Below are positions 33,023-39,956 of a stretch of DNA of 39,956 nt, one piece after another. The translations under genes were made by a program, and so were the position numbers. The notes under the pieces are model-generated. The model made no database searches and was not told the origin of the DNA. It worked only from the letters and a program-made list of their open reading frames with translations. This stretch comes from Gallionella sp. (GTDB taxonomy: Bacteria; Pseudomonadota; Gammaproteobacteria; Burkholderiales; Gallionellaceae). The stretch's first letter is position 1. Each line of letters begins with the position of its first letter. The stretch is from positions 1 through 39,956 of the forward strand of contig JAHFRA010000024.1 in assembly GCA_023259035.1 (NCBI GenBank), written 5' to 3'.

Positions 33023-33652
33023 TTACTTGGAATACAACTCAACCACAAGATGTTCATTGATGGTTGCAGGCAGTTCGGCACGTTGCGGCTTGGCTTTGTA
33101 TGTCCCCCTGAACGCTTTGGTATCCATTTCGATCCATTCCGGAAAACCGCGCTGTTCGGCCGCTGCCAGAGCCGCTTTAATGCGCAACTGCGTCTTGGAT
33201 TTTTCGGCCACTTCAACCACATCGCCGGGGCGCACTTGATAGGAGGGAATATTTACGCGTTTGCCGTTTACCAACAGTGCATTGTGGCGCACCGCTTGAC
33301 GCGCCTCGGCACGCGATGCGCCAAAACCCATACGGTAAGAAACATTATCCAGACGCGATTCCAGAAGTTGCAACAGGCTTTCACCGGTAATGCCTCTCTG
33401 GCTTTCAGCGCGCTTGTAGGTCAGACGAAATTGCTTTTCCAGCACCCCGTAGATACGCCGCACTTTTTGTTTCTCGCGCAACTGGCCGCCGTACTCAGAC
33501 AGACGGGTGTTTTTCTTTTGTCCATGCTGACCGGGCGGGTAGGCCCTGCGCTCAACAGCGCATTTGTCAGTGAAACATTTTTCACCCTTCAAAAACAGCT
33601 TCTCACCTTCGCGGCGACATTTACGACATTTTGCATCAAGATTTCTAGCCAA
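33023..33652 (-). CDS. rpsD: 30S ribosomal protein S4
   Basis: S4 (209 residues) binds 16S rRNA early in assembly and in many bacteria represses its own alpha operon. The N-terminus keeps a zinc-type cysteine set, C-R-K-C and C-F-T-D-K-C. The S4 RNA-binding domain covers about 95-160. The start is TTG at 33652: GGGAG lies 6 nt upstream, and the product begins M-A-R-N-L-D as in the family. The alternative TTG at 33658 touches the Shine-Dalgarno sequence. Confidence 0.96.
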   Translation of the reverse strand: MARNLDAKCRKCRREGEKLFLKGEKCFTDKCAVERRAYPPGQHGQKKNTRLSEYGGQLREKQKVRRIYGVLEKQFRLTYKRAESQRGITGESLLQLLESRLDNVSYRMGFGASRAEARQAVRHNALLVNGKRVNIPSYQVRPGDVVEVAEKSKTQLRIKAALAAAEQRGFPEWIEMDTKAFRGTYKAKPQRAELPATINEHLVVELYSK

Positions 33653-33667
33653 GATCAACTCCCAAAA

Positions 33668-34057
33668 TTAGATACGACGCTTTTTAGGCGGGCGGCAACC
33701 GTTGTGTGGCATCGGCGTAATATCAGAAATGCTGGTGATCTTAAAGCCAGCCGCGTTCAACGCGCGCACTGCTGATTCACGGCCTGGACCGGGTCCCTTG
33801 ATGCGTACTTCAAGGTTCTTAACACCGCATTCGACGGCTGCCTTGCTCACCAATTCAGCCGCAACCTGCGCTGCAAACGGAGTGCTCTTGCGTGACCCTT
33901 TAAAACCATTTGCACCGCTGGTAGACCACGCCAAAGTGTTACCCTGGCGGTCAGTAATAGTCACAATGGTGTTGTTAAAGGACGCGTGAACGTGCGCAAT
34001 CCCTTCGGCTACGTTCTTTTTGACTTTCTTGCGCACCTTCGTGCTTGGCTTAACCAT
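33668..34057 (-). CDS. rpsK: 30S ribosomal protein S11
   Basis: S11 (129 residues) lines the mRNA exit region of the platform. Family motifs include [30 protein letters not shown] and [13 protein letters not shown]. It lies 15 bp upstream of rpsD and 29 bp after rpsM. Confidence 0.98.
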   Translation of the reverse strand: MVKPSTKVRKKVKKNVAEGIAHVHASFNNTIVTITDRQGNTLAWSTSGANGFKGSRKSTPFAAQVAAELVSKAAVECGVKNLEVRIKGPGPGRESAVRALNAAGFKITSISDITPMPHNGCRPPKKRRI

Positions 34058-34086
34058 ATCTAATCCTTTAAAGCGTTATAGCAAAC

Positions 34087-34452
34087 TTACTTCTTGGCTC
34101 CGGCAATCGCCTTGCGCGGCCCCTTGCGGGTACGTGCGTTGGTGCGAGTGCGCTGGCCGCGACATGGTAAACCGCGACGATGGCGCACACCGCGATAGCA
34201 GCCCAGATCCATCAGGCGCTTGATGCTCATGGTCACTTCGCGGCGCAGATCACCCTCAACTGCGATTTTTGCGACTTGTTCGCGCAGTTTTTCCACTTCT
34301 GCGTCGGTCAAATCTTTCATCTTGGTGGCTGCATTCACACCAGCCGCAGAACAAATATGTTGCGAACGTGTACGCCCGATACCATAGATTGCAGTCAAGG
34401 CAATCACAGCGTGTTGATGATTGGGGATGTTGACCCCTGCAATACGTGCCAT
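34087..34452 (-). CDS. rpsM: 30S ribosomal protein S13
   Basis: S13 (121 residues) is a head protein contacting P-site tRNA and L5. It begins [11 protein letters not shown]. The C-terminal basic tail has [21 protein letters not shown]. The gap to rpmJ is 58 bp. Confidence 0.98.
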   Translation of the reverse strand: MARIAGVNIPNHQHAVIALTAIYGIGRTRSQHICSAAGVNAATKMKDLTDAEVEKLREQVAKIAVEGDLRREVTMSIKRLMDLGCYRGVRHRRGLPCRGQRTRTNARTRKGPRKAIAGAKK

Positions 34453-34510
34453 GCAGCTACCCTATCTTAGTGAGTTGTGAATTGTATCACCGAGCTCTAA
34501 TTTCATTCAA

Positions 34511-34624
34511 TTAGCCTTGGCGTTGCTTGTGTCTCGGTTCCGTGCAAATAACGCGTACCACGCGTTTACGAATAACAATTTTGCAGTTACGACATATCTT
34601 TTTTACCGATGCCTGGACTCTCAT
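34511..34624 (-). CDS. rpmJ: 50S ribosomal protein L36
   Basis: This 37-residue protein starts [15 protein letters not shown] and ends R-H-K-Q-R-Q-G. The zinc ligands C11, C14, C27 and H32 are all present, so this is the zinc-binding (C+) form. The ATG at 34624 follows AGGAGAAG. It lies between infA and rpsM, its usual place. Confidence 0.96.
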   Translation of the reverse strand: MRVQASVKKICRNCKIVIRKRVVRVICTEPRHKQRQG

Positions 34625-34646
34625 TTTCTTCTCCTCATTCGCTCAA

Positions 34647-34865
34647 TTATTTGGCGCGGAAAACAATTCGCGCCTTGCTCAAGTCATACGGTGTCAGCTC
34701 CACGTTCACTTTATCGCCGGGCAGTATCCGAATGTAGTGCATACGCATTTTTCCCGAGATATGACCCAACACCACATGACCATTTTCCAGCTTGATTCGG
34801 AACGTCGCATTAGGCAACGACTCCTCTATCTCACCCGCCATCTGAATCACATCTTCTTTGGCCAT
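34647..34865 (-). CDS. infA: Translation initiation factor IF-1
   Basis: IF-1 (72 residues) is a single OB-fold that blocks the A site during initiation. Conserved stretches are [20 protein letters not shown] and [13 protein letters not shown]. The ATG overlaps the secY stop by one base (TAATG), linking the spc and alpha gene sets. Confidence 0.97.
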   Translation of the reverse strand: MAKEDVIQMAGEIEESLPNATFRIKLENGHVVLGHISGKMRMHYIRILPGDKVNVELTPYDLSKARIVFRAK

Positions 34866-36184
34866 TAGCGTGCTAACCCGCCCTTGAAATTGGCTTTTTT
34901 CAGCAGATTTTCATACTGATGCGTCATTAAGTAAGACTGCACTTGTGCCATGAAATCCATTGTTACAACCACCAGAATCAACAGCGATGTACCTCCAAAG
35001 TAAAACGGCACATTCCACTTCACCACCAAAAATTCTGGCAACAAGCAAACCAATGTAATGTACACCGCGCCAACCATGGTCAAGCGCAACATAATCTTTT
35101 CAACATAGCGTGCAGTTTGCTCGCCGGGGCGTATTCCGGGCAAAAATGCTCCGCTCTTCTTCAGGTTGTCCGCTGTCTCCTTCGGGCTAAATACCAGCGC
35201 GGTATAAAAGAAACAGAAAAACACAATCGCCGAAGCATATATCATCACGTATATCGGTTGACCGGGAGACAGTTTCTCGCTGACGTCCTTCAACCAAGTC
35301 ATACCCTGCCCGCTACCGAACCAACCCGCTATCGTCGCGGGGAACAAAATAATACTGGATGCAAAAATCGGCGGAATCACGCCCGCCATATTGATCTTCA
35401 ACGGCAGATGGGAACTTTGTCCGCCATAGACCTTGTTGCCAACTTGACGTTTGGCATAGTTCACCAATATCTTGCGCTGCCCCCGCTCGACAAAAACCAC
35501 CAAGGCCGTAACAGCAAAAGCCCCTATCACAAGAAACAACACCAAGGGAATCGAAAACGCACCGGTACGCGCCAACTCCAAAGTGCTACCGATCGCGCGC
35601 GGCAACCCTGCCGCGATACCTGCAAATATGATCAACGAAATACCGTTACCCAAACCGCGCTCGGTAATCTGTTCGCCCAGCCACATCAGAAACATCGTGC
35701 CAGTCACCAACGTAATCATTGTGGTCATCTGGAACATTCCGCCCGGATTCGGCACCAGGCCGGGTTGCGCCTGCAGCGCCACCGAAATGCCAAACGCCTG
35801 GAATATAGCCAAAGCCAACGTTCCGTAACGGGTGTATTGGGTCATCTTGCGGCGACCCGCTTCACCTTCTTTCTTCAACTGCTCAAGATGCGGAACTGCA
35901 ATCGCGCCCAACTGCATAATGATCGATGCAGAAATGTACGGCATGATTCCCAAGGCGAGGATTGTAAAGCGTGACAACGCGCCACCAGAGAACATGTTGA
36001 ACATGCCCAAAATGCCATTCTTTTGCGACTTGAACAAATCCGCCAACACCGTCGGATCAATGCCCGGCACCGGAATATGCGCACCAATGCGATATACAAT
36101 CAACGCGCCCAGCAAGAACCAAAGACGTTGGCCCAAGTCGCCGTATTTGCTTTTAGCTACGCCCTTAGCAGCAGTTTTATTCAC
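34865..36184 (-). CDS. secY: Protein translocase subunit SecY
   Basis: SecY (439 residues) forms the Sec channel in the inner membrane with SecE and SecG. It has ten membrane segments, including the plug region ([24 protein letters not shown]) and the cytosolic loop with [10 protein letters not shown]. The start is GTG at 36184 with AAGG upstream, 9 bp after rplO. Confidence 0.98.
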   Translation of the reverse strand: MNKTAAKGVAKSKYGDLGQRLWFLLGALIVYRIGAHIPVPGIDPTVLADLFKSQKNGILGMFNMFSGGALSRFTILALGIMPYISASIIMQLGAIAVPHLEQLKKEGEAGRRKMTQYTRYGTLALAIFQAFGISVALQAQPGLVPNPGGMFQMTTMITLVTGTMFLMWLGEQITERGLGNGISLIIFAGIAAGLPRAIGSTLELARTGAFSIPLVLFLVIGAFAVTALVVFVERGQRKILVNYAKRQVGNKVYGGQSSHLPLKINMAGVIPPIFASSIILFPATIAGWFGSGQGMTWLKDVSEKLSPGQPIYVMIYASAIVFFCFFYTALVFSPKETADNLKKSGAFLPGIRPGEQTARYVEKIMLRLTMVGAVYITLVCLLPEFLVVKWNVPFYFGGTSLLILVVVTMDFMAQVQSYLMTHQYENLLKKANFKGGLAR

Positions 36185-36193
36185 GCACTAACC

Positions 36194-36628
36194 TTACTCA
36201 ACAATGCTGCCGCCAGCGGCTTCAATCGCTGCACGAGCACCCTTGGTTGCCAGCAGTCCACACAACTTCACGGCACGGGAAATTTCACCGCACAAAATGA
36301 CTTTCGCAGTCAATGCACCAGCATGGACTACGCCCGCCTGTTTTAGCGCCAATAAATCAATGCTGTCAACCGGCAACTTCTGCAAATCAGACAAACGCAC
36401 TTGCGCTGTATCATAACGGGTCAGCGATACAAAACCCCGCTTTGGCAAACGGCGCTGCAGCGGCATTTGGCCGCCTTCAAAGCCAACCTTATGGAAACCG
36501 CCAGCACGGGATTTCTGTCCCTTGTGGCCGCGACCGCAGGTCTTGCCCAAACCGGAACCGATACCGCGACCAACGCGGCGCTTGCTGTGCTTGGCACCTT
36601 GTGCAGATTGAATATTATTGAGTTGCAT
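36194..36628 (-). CDS. rplO: 50S ribosomal protein L15
   Basis: L15 (144 residues) has the Gly/Arg-rich N-terminal extension that threads into 23S rRNA ([22 protein letters not shown]). The C-terminal globular part is complete. It follows rpmD by 3 bp. Confidence 0.98.
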   Translation of the reverse strand: MQLNNIQSAQGAKHSKRRVGRGIGSGLGKTCGRGHKGQKSRAGGFHKVGFEGGQMPLQRRLPKRGFVSLTRYDTAQVRLSDLQKLPVDSIDLLALKQAGVVHAGALTAKVILCGEISRAVKLCGLLATKGARAAIEAAGGSIVE

Positions 36629-36631
36629 TTG

Positions 36632-36817
36632 TTATGCCTCGCACTTAACCAAGTAAAACACTTTGTTGATCATACCGCGCACGCATGGTGTGTCCTCCAG
36701 TTGCACGGTATGGTTAATACGGCGCAGGCCCAAGCCGCGAATAGTATCGCGATGCGATTGTTTGGTACCAATCAACCCCTTGATCTGTGTCACTTTGATT
36801 GTTTTAGCTTGCGTCAT
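36632..36817 (-). CDS. rpmD: 50S ribosomal protein L30
   Basis: L30 (61 residues) carries the family motif [20 protein letters not shown] and N-H-T-V. It has 3-bp gaps on both sides (rpsE and rplO). Confidence 0.97.
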   Translation of the reverse strand: MTQAKTIKVTQIKGLIGTKQSHRDTIRGLGLRRINHTVQLEDTPCVRGMINKVFYLVKCEA

Positions 36818-36820
36818 GGC

Positions 36821-37342
36821 TTACCCCAAAATATCGTCAACACTCTTGCCGCGCTTGGCTGCAATTTCGGACGGTGAATTCAACGCCTTCAAACCATTTA
36901 GCGTGGCGCGCACCACGTTGTAAGGATTGCTTGAGCCGATACACTTGGCCAGCACGTCGCGTACTCCGACCGCCTCGAAAACCGCGCGCATCGCGCCACC
37001 GGCAATAATTCCGGTGCCTTCCGATGCCGGTTGCATCAGCACTTTAGCCGCGCCATGCTTGCCAATCACCGTGTGATGCAACGTGCCATTTTTCAAACTT
37101 ATTTTAGCCAGATTACGGCGCGCCTCTTCCATGGCTTTTTGCACTGCAACCGGCACTTCCTTGGACTTGCCCTTGCCCATCGCCACACGACCATCGCCAT
37201 CACCGACTACGGTCAGCGCAGCGAAACCCATAATACGACCACCCTTAACCACTTTGGTGACACGATTCACGGAGATCATTTTTTCGATCATGCCATCATC
37301 GCGAGCTTCCTGTTGTTGCATTTTTCCTTGCGGCTTAGCCAT
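36821..37342 (-). CDS. rpsE: 30S ribosomal protein S5
   Basis: S5 (173 residues) helps keep decoding accurate. The N-terminal double-stranded RNA-binding domain holds [12 protein letters not shown]. The C-terminal domain holds [10 protein letters not shown] chose ATG 37342, with GGAG 8 nt upstream; a GTG just before it (37345) is possible but less likely. Confidence 0.97.
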   Translation of the reverse strand: MAKPQGKMQQQEARDDGMIEKMISVNRVTKVVKGGRIMGFAALTVVGDGDGRVAMGKGKSKEVPVAVQKAMEEARRNLAKISLKNGTLHHTVIGKHGAAKVLMQPASEGTGIIAGGAMRAVFEAVGVRDVLAKCIGSSNPYNVVRATLNGLKALNSPSEIAAKRGKSVDDILG

Positions 37343-37355
37343 CACTCAACTCCAA

Positions 37356-37712
37356 TTAGAACTGCAGGCCATGTTCGCGCGCGGCTTCAGCCAACGCCTT
37401 GACACGGCCATGATATCGATTACCGGAACGATCGAATGCAACTTGGGTAATACCCGCGCTCTTTGCTTTCTCGGCAATACGCTGGCCAATCACTGCCGCA
37501 GCAGCCTTGTTGCCGCCATTCGCCAAATCCTTGCGCACCTCCGCCTCTAAACTGGATGCGCTTGCCAGCACCTTAGTGCCGCAAGCGGACAGCACTTGAG
37601 CATAAATATGCAAGTTGGTCCGGTGGACGGCCAAACGTACTGTTTTTTTCTCAGCAATGCGTGCACGGGTTTTGCGTGCCCTGCGCTGACGGGATTCATT
37701 CTTGTTCAACAT
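37356..37712 (-). CDS. rplR: 50S ribosomal protein L18
   Basis: L18 (118 residues) binds 5S rRNA with L5. It has the basic N-terminus ([12 protein letters not shown]) and the end [20 protein letters not shown]. The spacing to rpsE is 13 bp. Confidence 0.98.
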   Translation of the reverse strand: MLNKNESRQRRARKTRARIAEKKTVRLAVHRTNLHIYAQVLSACGTKVLASASSLEAEVRKDLANGGNKAAAAVIGQRIAEKAKSAGITQVAFDRSGNRYHGRVKALAEAAREHGLQF

Positions 37713-37723
37713 ATCCGCCTCAA

Positions 37724-38257
37724 TTATTTCTTCTTGGTTTCTTTCAGTATCACCACTTCATCGCTGTAGCGCACACCCTTGCCCTTGTATGGCTCAGGTT
37801 CGCGGAAAGCGCGAATTTCAGCGGCAACTTGTCCGACACGTTGTTTATCGGTGCCCTTTAATACGATTTCAGTTTGCGTCGGGGTTTCGACCTTGATACC
37901 GGCAGGCATCTTGTATACGACCGGATGAGAAAACCCCAAAGTCAGATTTAAAGTATCACCAGCGGCTTGCGCGCGGTAACCCACACCAACCAGGCTCAGC
38001 TTGCGCTCAAAACCTTTGCTCACACCCTGCATCATATTGGCCAGCAGCGCACGAATCGTACCGGACATCGCATCCGCTTGAGCAGAGTCGTTTTGCGCCT
38101 TACACAACAAACTGTCTCCCTCACGCACCACGCTCACATTACCCGACAAAGCTTGCTTAAGGGTACCCATCGGGCCCTTTACCGAAATTTCGCCTGTAGC
38201 CAGCGTGATTTCAACACCACTCGGCACAACGACAGGATTTTTGGCGACTCTAGACAT
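37724..38257 (-). CDS. rplF: 50S ribosomal protein L6
   Basis: L6 (177 residues) has two repeated alpha/beta domains and the C-terminal signature [11 protein letters not shown] near the factor-binding site. It begins M-S-R-V-A-K-N-P-V. It lies 11 bp upstream of rplR. Confidence 0.98.
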   Translation of the reverse strand: MSRVAKNPVVVPSGVEITLATGEISVKGPMGTLKQALSGNVSVVREGDSLLCKAQNDSAQADAMSGTIRALLANMMQGVSKGFERKLSLVGVGYRAQAAGDTLNLTLGFSHPVVYKMPAGIKVETPTQTEIVLKGTDKQRVGQVAAEIRAFREPEPYKGKGVRYSDEVVILKETKKK

Positions 38258-38267
38258 GCTTACCTCA

Positions 38268-38666
38268 CTACGCGACTACGCACAGCACTTCACCACCAAT
38301 ACCATTGGCGCGCGCTTTGCGGTCGGTCATCAAACCTTTGGAAGTGGAAACGATAGCGATACCCAAGCCGTTCATCACCTTGGGGATATCTTCGGAACCC
38401 TTGTATATACGCAAACCCGGACGGCTGATCCGCTGAATTTTTTCGATTACCGGACGACCACTGTAATACTTCAGACCAATTTCCAGCGTAGCTTTGCCAC
38501 CTTCGCCTTTAATGATGCTGAAGTTATCCACATAACCCTCGTCCTTCAATACTTCGGCAATTGCCACCTTCAATTTAGAAGAGGGCATTATCACTGAAGT
38601 TTTTTCCGCCATCTGCGCATTGCGAATGCGTGTCAACATGTCGGAGATCGGATCACTCATACTCAT
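38268..38666 (-). CDS. rpsH: 30S ribosomal protein S8
   Basis: S8 (132 residues) binds the central domain of 16S rRNA and in E. coli represses spc operon translation. Motifs are [13 protein letters not shown] and S-T-S-K-G-L-M-T-D. The ATG at 38666 is 7 nt past AGGAG. The ATG at 38660 would remove two residues. An open extension to 38729 lies within rpsN and is not conserved. Confidence 0.97.
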   Translation of the reverse strand: MSMSDPISDMLTRIRNAQMAEKTSVIMPSSKLKVAIAEVLKDEGYVDNFSIIKGEGGKATLEIGLKYYSGRPVIEKIQRISRPGLRIYKGSEDIPKVMNGLGIAIVSTSKGLMTDRKARANGIGGEVLCVVA

Positions 38667-38676
38667 ATAATTTCTC

Positions 38677-38982
38677 CTACCAGCTGGCCTTAACGATACC
38701 GGGTATTTCACCGCGCATTGCGAATTCACGCACTTTGGTACGCCCCAAACCGAACTTTCTATATGTACCGCGCGGGCGACCCGTCAATGCACAACGGTTG
38801 CGCAGGCGAACCGGACTGGAATTACGCGGCAAAGCCTGCAGCTTCAGGCGTGCAGCGGCACGCTCTTCCTCGCCAAGCTTCATGTTAGAAATTGCTGCCA
38901 GCAATTCTGCACGCTTGGCCGCAAACTTCTTCACGGTGTCGCGGCGTTTTAGTTCACGGTTAATCACTGCCATCTTAGCCAT
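38677..38982 (-). CDS. rpsN: 30S ribosomal protein S14
   Basis: S14 (101 residues) is the long, zinc-free form. In the C-terminal motif [13 protein letters not shown] only one cysteine of the zinc-type CxxC pairs remains. It begins [10 protein letters not shown] and follows GAGGGG. Confidence 0.97.
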   Translation of the reverse strand: MAKMAVINRELKRRDTVKKFAAKRAELLAAISNMKLGEEERAAARLKLQALPRNSSPVRLRNRCALTGRPRGTYRKFGLGRTKVREFAMRGEIPGIVKASW

Positions 38983-38992
38983 TAGTATCCCC

Positions 38993-39532
38993 TCATTTCT
39001 TTAACGGGAGTTTGAATGCCATCAGAAGAGCCTTAGCCTCTTCGTCAGTCTTTGCGGAGGTGGTGATGGTAATGTTCATGCCACGCAACGCATCAATCTT
39101 TTCATACTCGATTTCCGGAAAGATTATTTGTTCTTTCACGCCCATGTTGTAGTTGCCACGACCGTCAAAAGACTTGCCGGAGATGCCGCGAAAATCACGG
39201 ATGCGCGGAATCGCGACAGAAATCAAGCGATCCAGAAACTCGTACATACGCTCTTTACGCAAAGTAACCTTGCAGCCGACCGGATAACCTTCGCGAATCT
39301 TGAAGCCGGCGATGGATTTTTTGGACATCGTAACCACCGGCTTTTGACCGGAAATCTTTTGCATATCGCCGACCGCAAACTCCATCACCTTCTTGTCTGC
39401 CACCGCCTCACCGACACCCATGTTCAGGGTGATTTTTTCGATGCGCGGCACTTGCATAACCGAAGTGTAGCCAAACTGCTTCATCAGATCCTTGGCGACC
39501 TTGTCTTTGTAAAATTCATACAAACGAGCCAT
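38993..39532 (-). CDS. rplE: 50S ribosomal protein L5
   Basis: L5 (179 residues) binds 5S rRNA and contacts P-site tRNA and S13. It has the motifs [13 protein letters not shown] and [11 protein letters not shown]. It lies 3 bp after rplX and 10 bp before rpsN. Confidence 0.98.
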   Translation of the reverse strand: MARLYEFYKDKVAKDLMKQFGYTSVMQVPRIEKITLNMGVGEAVADKKVMEFAVGDMQKISGQKPVVTMSKKSIAGFKIREGYPVGCKVTLRKERMYEFLDRLISVAIPRIRDFRGISGKSFDGRGNYNMGVKEQIIFPEIEYEKIDALRGMNITITTSAKTDEEAKALLMAFKLPLKK

Positions 39533-39535
39533 GCC

Positions 39536-39856
39536 TTACCCCTTAGCTTCAATCATTTCGCCGCTGGACTTGAACACGCGAACCCTGCGTCCGTCTTCCA
39601 GCGTTTTAATACCAACCCGATCACCCTTCTTGGCAGCCGCGTTGTAAATCGCCACATTCGAAATATGAATCGGCAATTCTTTCTCCACGATCCCGCCAGT
39701 CAACCCCTTTGTCGGGTTAGGCTTCTGGTGCTTCTTGACTTTATTGATGCCGCCCACCAGCAGGTGATCACCCAGCACGCGCAGCACATTGCCGCGATTA
39801 CCTTTGTCTTTACCTGCAATTACGATAACGTCATCGTTTTTCTTGATCTTGCGCAT
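39536..39856 (-). CDS. rplX: 50S ribosomal protein L24
   Basis: L24 (106 residues) has an N-terminal KOW motif ([17 protein letters not shown]) and initiates large-subunit assembly. The ATG at 39856 follows GAGGAAAA, 28 bp after rplN. Confidence 0.97.
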   Translation of the reverse strand: MRKIKKNDDVIVIAGKDKGNRGNVLRVLGDHLLVGGINKVKKHQKPNPTKGLTGGIVEKELPIHISNVAIYNAAAKKGDRVGIKTLEDGRRVRVFKSSGEMIEAKG

Positions 39857-39884
39857 GATTTTCCTCGACTCGATCTATTGCCGC

Positions 39885-39956
39885 TTACAGCACTTCAGGT
39901 GCCAGCGAAACGATCTTCATGAACTTCTCGGTACGCAACTCGCGTGTCACCGGCCC
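39885..39956 (-). CDS. rplN: 50S ribosomal protein L14 (C-terminal part, cut by window edge)
   Basis: The last 23 codons plus stop are present and read G-P-V-T-R-E-L-R-T-E-K-F-M-K-I-V-S-L-A-P-E-V-L, the L14 C-terminus. The rest of the gene lies beyond the right end. L14 sits at the interface with the small subunit, and its gene precedes rplX in the spc operon. Confidence 0.95.
   Translation of the reverse strand, partial: GPVTRELRTEKFMKIVSLAPEVL

Overview
The window reads as a chromosome segment of a betaproteobacterium. The evidence is the spc/alpha ribosomal operon order, the zapD-yacG-coaE-pilD-pilC block, the metX-metW pair, classical two-domain ArgA, the Acidithiobacillus-type glutamate-cysteine ligase, and a permease-less PTS (IIA, HPr, EI). 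The two small class I cytochromes c and a bacteriohemerythrin suggest a respiratory, possibly microaerophilic, Nitrosomonadales/Gallionellaceae-like organism, but that family placement is only inference. There are no tRNA, rRNA, CRISPR, phage or transposase genes. All genes on the long right-hand block (29.3-40 kb) are on the minus strand.

Layout. 1-7.5 kb: a Nudix/ThiE fusion gene on the plus strand converges with a minus-strand series pilC-pilD-coaE-zapD-yacG, preceded by a CNNM/CorC-type CBS membrane protein and lgt. 7.7-13 kb (plus): ilvD, a hexose-6-phosphate mutarotase, a lipid-anchored cytochrome c, a soluble cytochrome c-552, and an orphan Leu/Ile/Val-binding lipoprotein. 13-17.4 kb (minus): an operon of redoxin, inositol monophosphatase family protein, trkA and trkH. 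17.4-19.6 kb (plus): rsmE and argA. 19.8-20.2 kb (minus): bacteriohemerythrin. 20.4-25.9 kb (plus): a very tight gene string gshA-apbE-small membrane protein-PTS IIA-HPr-(112-codon frame)-ptsI. 26-29.2 kb (plus): metX-metW and ampG. 29.3-31.2 kb (minus): a YajR-like MFS transporter and ssb. 31.6 kb to the end (minus): rplN (partial)-rplX-rplE-rpsN-rpsH-rplF-rplR-rpsE-rpmD-rplO-secY-infA-rpmJ-rpsM-rpsK-rpsD-rpoA-rplQ.

The core genes are ordinary; the unusual part is what lies between them. At least five families of short palindromic, transposase-less repeats sit at gene boundaries, and several appear to have become working parts of genes. One repeat supplies the lipoprotein signal-peptide core of ApbE and the C-terminus of GshA. 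A 143-bp hairpin element supplies the Shine-Dalgarno sequence of lgt. REP-like sequence encodes the first residues of CoaE and YacG. The other outstanding feature is a compact leader just upstream of metX, in which a strong intrinsic terminator ending at the ribosome-binding site competes with perfect or near-perfect antiterminator pairings. It looks like an attenuator or riboswitch-type control of methionine synthesis. A frame coupled at both ends (ATGA and GTGA) between ptsH and ptsI is a third point worth checking.
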